Assembly (NCBI GenBank): GCA_947034895.1
Contig: OX344764.1
Coordinates: forward strand, 56,463,348-56,527,347
Direction: 5' to 3'
DNA from: Rhytidiadelphus loreus
Lineage: Eukaryota > Streptophyta > Bryopsida > Hypnales > Hylocomiaceae
Length of the DNA stretch: 64,000 nucleotides
The notes beneath the pieces were generated by a model. That model searched no databases, was not told where the DNA came from, and saw only the letters and a list, made by a program, of their open reading frames with translations. A program made the translations under genes and the position numbers. Of the stretch, positions 60,720-64,000 are shown piece after piece. Within the stretch, counting starts at the first letter, position 1, and every line of letters begins with the position of its first letter.

Positions 60720-61240
60720 CTATTCGTAGGTAGGGACGAGCATTTACTACTAACCTGAATGAGTTGTAGTAATAAGGAACCATTCTCGGAGGTTGATAGC
60801 TTGTTGGCATCGTCGAATTCTTCCATGAGAGCTCTGTATGTCACGTCGCAGCCCCCACTTGAGCATGATTAGGACGAAAGAAATTGTAAAGTGAAGAATA
60901 TGATTGCATGGTACAAACCCACTGTACTACTTGTTGCTCCAAATGGGGTCTGACATGATTGACATGGAGTGGTCACTTGAGGTTCTTGCAGTCCTTGCCA
61001 TGGTGGATGTGGACATACTCCTCCATCATGACCCACACATCCCGAATCGTTGCATCAAATAGTGCACCCCATGCCACTTCCATTGTGTTTTGCAACGCAC
61101 ACATAACTTGACCTACAGAAAGGAAGCCATCAATGTTGTCCGAAGTGGTATTCACGAGCGCGCCATTTAAAAAATAAATGATTTGAATTGAATGCAGCAT
61201 ACAAATGCACGAAGCCCAACATGGTCCATATAGCACTCAC
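60720..61240 (-). pseudogene. Possible degraded coding fragment, unrecognised
   Basis: On the minus strand the frame from 61,236 reads QVMCALQNTMEVAWGALF and ends at a TGA near 60,973. A frame around 60,840-60,770 reads ALMEEFDDANKLSTSENG, ending at a CAG|GTTAGT donor-like site. The two pieces are separated by a stop and a frameshift. The composition is protein-like, unlike the surrounding AT-rich DNA, but I do not recognise a family. It may be an exon remnant of a host gene or of another element. Confidence 0.25.
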
Positions 61241-61525
61241 CCATCTTGCTGTCTTGGAACAGCCCCTTGGATGTATCACAGTGAGAATAATGGGCAAAGT
61301 AGTATAGTTTGTATCCTTGCCAGAAATCTTGAGCTCTATTTGGGAAATCATTCCAATTGGAATTCGCAAAGATTGATGTAAGCAGTAATGGTCATTTCCA
61401 GAATACATGGGCAAGCACACGAGCATCAGATTCTACTTTAATTTCGTGAAAATGGCGGGTTTTTGTGGACCATTTCCGAAGACCGCATTTCGAAGTGTCC
61501 GGCTTCCTGAGTGAGCTGTACCGAG

Positions 61526-61961
61526 TTCAGACCGCGCGGTCTGAACTGTGCAGGTTGCATCATTGAAATTTTCTGCTGTTGGACAGCTTTCTCAAATCTT
61601 CGACAGTTGGCGTGAAGCGACGAAGGGAAGGTCACTATCGTCATGGAATTCCGCAGTCTCGGACTCCAGACCGCGCGGTCTGAAGTCCGTGAGTCCCGTT
61701 CGTGTCAATTTTAGTTTTTGGACTTCTAGGAAGCATCTCATCTCGTTTTCCTAAATCTAGGACTATGGGAGAATCGTAAAAGTGACTGACAAGCCCTACA
61801 GCGTCTTGGATTTCCTAAGTCGTGGACTTCGACGAACTTCAGACCGCGCGGTCTGAAGTGTGACAGTCCCGTCCGTGTGAATTGTAACTTTCTTCCATCC
61901 ACTTGTGATCCAGTTTTCCGAAATCTAGGACAGTTGTGGATTTCGGACCGCGCGTTCTGAT
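61526..61961. repeat. P1 palindromes near the right edge
   Basis: Copies at 61,526-61,545 (perfect), 61,665-61,684 (one change), 61,838-61,857 (perfect) and about 61,942-61,961 (two changes). Confidence 0.85.
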
Positions 61962-63399
61962 CTGCAGAAACTTGTAGATTTGCGAAACCTCGTTGCTAAA
62001 CCTCGCCAGTCGAATGGGATTATCATAATGGCCGTGATGGCTTTCAATGAACACAATGCTCGGAAAGCAACAACTTGAAGTCAGTTCAACGTACCCGAAG
62101 TTTTGATGGTCAAGTATAGTTTTGAGGTTGTGGGAGCACTTGCTGAAACGTGAGTCTGCCATTGAGCCTCGTCGAATGTGCACCTACCCCCAAATCCAAG
62201 AAACTTGTATGCTTTAGTTGTGCAATTTGGAGCAAAGGGAGGTACCTTTTGAATCCCACTTCGGAAATGACAAGCATTGCAAGTCAGTAGGGAGCGGAGC
62301 CGTGATCCATTGACATCTACAAAGTTCAAAGTTCAAAGTTTAACGAAATTGACCATACAGTCACGTAGTTACTAAGCGGCGAGTGAAACATGAAGTGTAT
62401 TATTTATTTCCTACAATAGACTCCATGAAAGCGCGTACTAGGAGAAAGCATTCTCTCTTTGCGCAGTCTGTGACTCCTATAATTCCTAAACCGAAAACAT
62501 GTTCTCTATGACATCGTGCAGTGGATGGAAATAGAACTCTTGAGACTTGCATGCATTTGCGTGTCATCTTGACTGAAATCAATCCATTGACAATGTCCAT
62601 TTCTTTAGTTGATCGGTTTTGACTAGCGCAATCCCAAGAAAGCAAGAATGGAAACAATTGAAATATGTTTTACCTTGTGAAGAGTGTCGCGAAACTGCCC
62701 TCCTCTTCCACGTTTGGATGTTCGCCTTCTTCCCACCGTCCTCCGTGCTTGAGTTTGTGCCACCTTCTTCCCACCCGGCCGTCCACCTCCCTTGTGTCGA
62801 TGTTGCGAAATGCAGCGCAAGTTGAAATGAATGCCGCTACCTTGTTGCGCCCAACTACTTTGGACGCCGCCTTGAAGTTCGCCCGAGAATCCTAGGTGAA
62901 GTATCGTCGAAGGTACAAGGCTTGCATCCGTTTGCAATGCACCGCCACTTACACGAGTTTACCTTAAACTATATTAAATGGGAGAGTATCACACGAGTTT
63001 TTTGTAGATGACCCTACTGTACGTCCCATGATTCTCTTGTATTTGTCGCTCCCCTCGTATTTTGAAGCCCGAGCCATTGACAGAGCTTGATGGACAAATG
63101 AATGTGTTGTACTATTAGTAATTCTTGTTCCATCCCACTTTGACTAATTCCTGACTTTCAACGACATTTTCTGTGAAATGAAATTGAATGCATTGCATTG
63201 CCGTGGTCGCGTGTTTTTTCAATAATTTACATGAAATCAAATTATTGTTCCCCTTGGAGCTTCCAAAGGTATCATTCCCTTTCTATTTGAGTTCGTAATT
63301 CTGATTCGTGATTATTCAATGACATGTAGAGTGCCTATTAGATTGAATTTCAGTACACCTTCACCTCGTTCGATTTCCGCGAGGTCCGTGACTTTCACA
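61962..63399. other. Stretch between P1 copies, no gene assigned
   Basis: Contains short ORFs without a domain. A minus-strand frame at 62,623-62,937 is basic and Gly/Arg-rich in its middle (GGGRPGGKK, GRRRTSKRGRGG), but it has no counterpart in elements A or B and no family was recognised. Confidence 0.35.
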
Positions 63400-63400
63400 T

Positions 63401-63590
63401 TTGAGACCGCGGGGTCTGAAATGCAAACTTGTCGATATGAAAGGACACTCCGAGGTCAGGCAGAAGGCCTCGTTTGGAGGATGACAAATTTCTAAGACTG
63501 GATTCCTGTGAAGACGTCCAGTCCCTGTCGTGTAGGAATTTCTCAAGTTCTGCCGTTTTCACAGTTCAGACCGCGCGGTCTGAACTGTGA
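63401..63590. repeat. P1 palindromes at 63.4-63.6 kb, one extended to 32 bp
   Basis: A degenerate copy at 63,401-63,420 (core CCGCGGGG) and a perfect copy at 63,565-63,584. Around the latter, perfect dyad symmetry extends to 63,559-63,590 (arms begin TCACAG), the longest in the window. These are likely part of the array of a further element that continues past the window. Confidence 0.85.
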
Positions 63591-64000
63591 ATGTTTACTT
63601 TTTGGTTTTGTGAGCATGTTTTGGGAAATGACTTTCGTGACTGAGTTCTGAATGCAGTTGTTCCAATATCCCAGTGGACATTGTTCGAATCGGTCGTCGA
63701 ACCAGGTCCCCGTTGGGGTTCACATAGTTCAAATCCAATTTAGAACAAGTCTATGCATGGTCGGGTTCAATTCTCCCTTTAATTGTGATCCTTCTTTAAT
63801 TTTTCGTGCTCAATCCAGTTCTGAATGCCTCGGAAATGAAACAAATCGGAATAGGATTCTCCTATTTTATCCCCCTCTTCCCTCCATTCGACAATTCAGA
63901 ACTAATACTCCCAAACTGAAATTGAAATTAGAGTATAAAGTGTGGTCACAATATATATGATGTATATGTCAATGTTTGCGCACATGTTTATTTTTTCATA
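63591..64000. other. Right edge, nothing seen
   Basis: AT-leaning sequence without a gene, repeat or palindrome that I can support. Confidence 0.5.

Overview
The window looks like nuclear DNA of a streptophyte (land plant or charophyte alga) and is almost wholly mobile-element sequence. Three things point there: a complete CACTA (En/Spm) transposon with the plant-type CACTACAAGAAA terminus, spliced transposase genes with GT-AG introns, and TTTAGGG telomere-type motifs near 54.7 kb. The species cannot be fixed from the sequence, and no ordinary host gene was recognised. rRNA, tRNA and LTR retrotransposons were not seen.

Layout. Element A (about 1-24,490, minus strand) and element B (about 39,590-53,060, plus strand) are diverged copies of one large element of about 13 kb (A measured without its insertion). 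Read 5' to 3', both have a 1-1.4 kb leader, an array of short palindromes that seems to lie in a leader intron, a three-exon ORF1, a two-exon ORF2, a small conserved ORF, and a 3' end of large foldbacks. ORF1 reads as a conserved N-terminal region, a ParB-like domain, a beta-class (N6/N4) DNA-methyltransferase-like fold whose catalytic motifs are degenerate, and a long coiled coil. ORF2 is an FCP1/SCP-like (NIF, HAD) phosphatase fold in which the catalytic DxD is ExE. Both copies are broken by stops and frameshifts.

An 11,526-bp CACTA transposon (11,659-23,184, TSD TTA) sits inside element A's palindrome array. It has a TNPD transposase gene on the minus strand and, on the plus strand, a TNPA-like gene whose largest exon also encodes an FCP/HAD fold with its nucleophile replaced. 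Element C (about 25,100-31,200, minus) is a different element with a DUF7869-type gene, and it too has a palindromic tandem array just upstream of its coding region.

The regions 31.2-39.5 kb and 53.3-61.5 kb are AT-rich and gene-free. They hold small inverted-repeat elements (several with TTAA ends), minisatellites and low-complexity DNA. From 61.5 kb to the right edge more palindromes of element A's type appear, probably the array of a further element running out of the window.

The main signal is the pairing of each large element with its own near-identical 20-bp palindrome: TTCAGACCGCGCGGTCTGAA (P1) with element A, and TTCAGAGCGCCCGCTCTGAA or its reverse (P2) with B and C. They lie in leader introns, internal introns, disordered coding linkers and 3' regions. 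With a ParB-like protein encoded beside them, I propose they are parS-like binding sites of the element's own protein. That is inference. All 13 in-frame stops noted in these genes are TAG or TGA and none is TAA, as expected if methylated CAG (CHG) and CGA (CG) sites decayed by C-to-T change.
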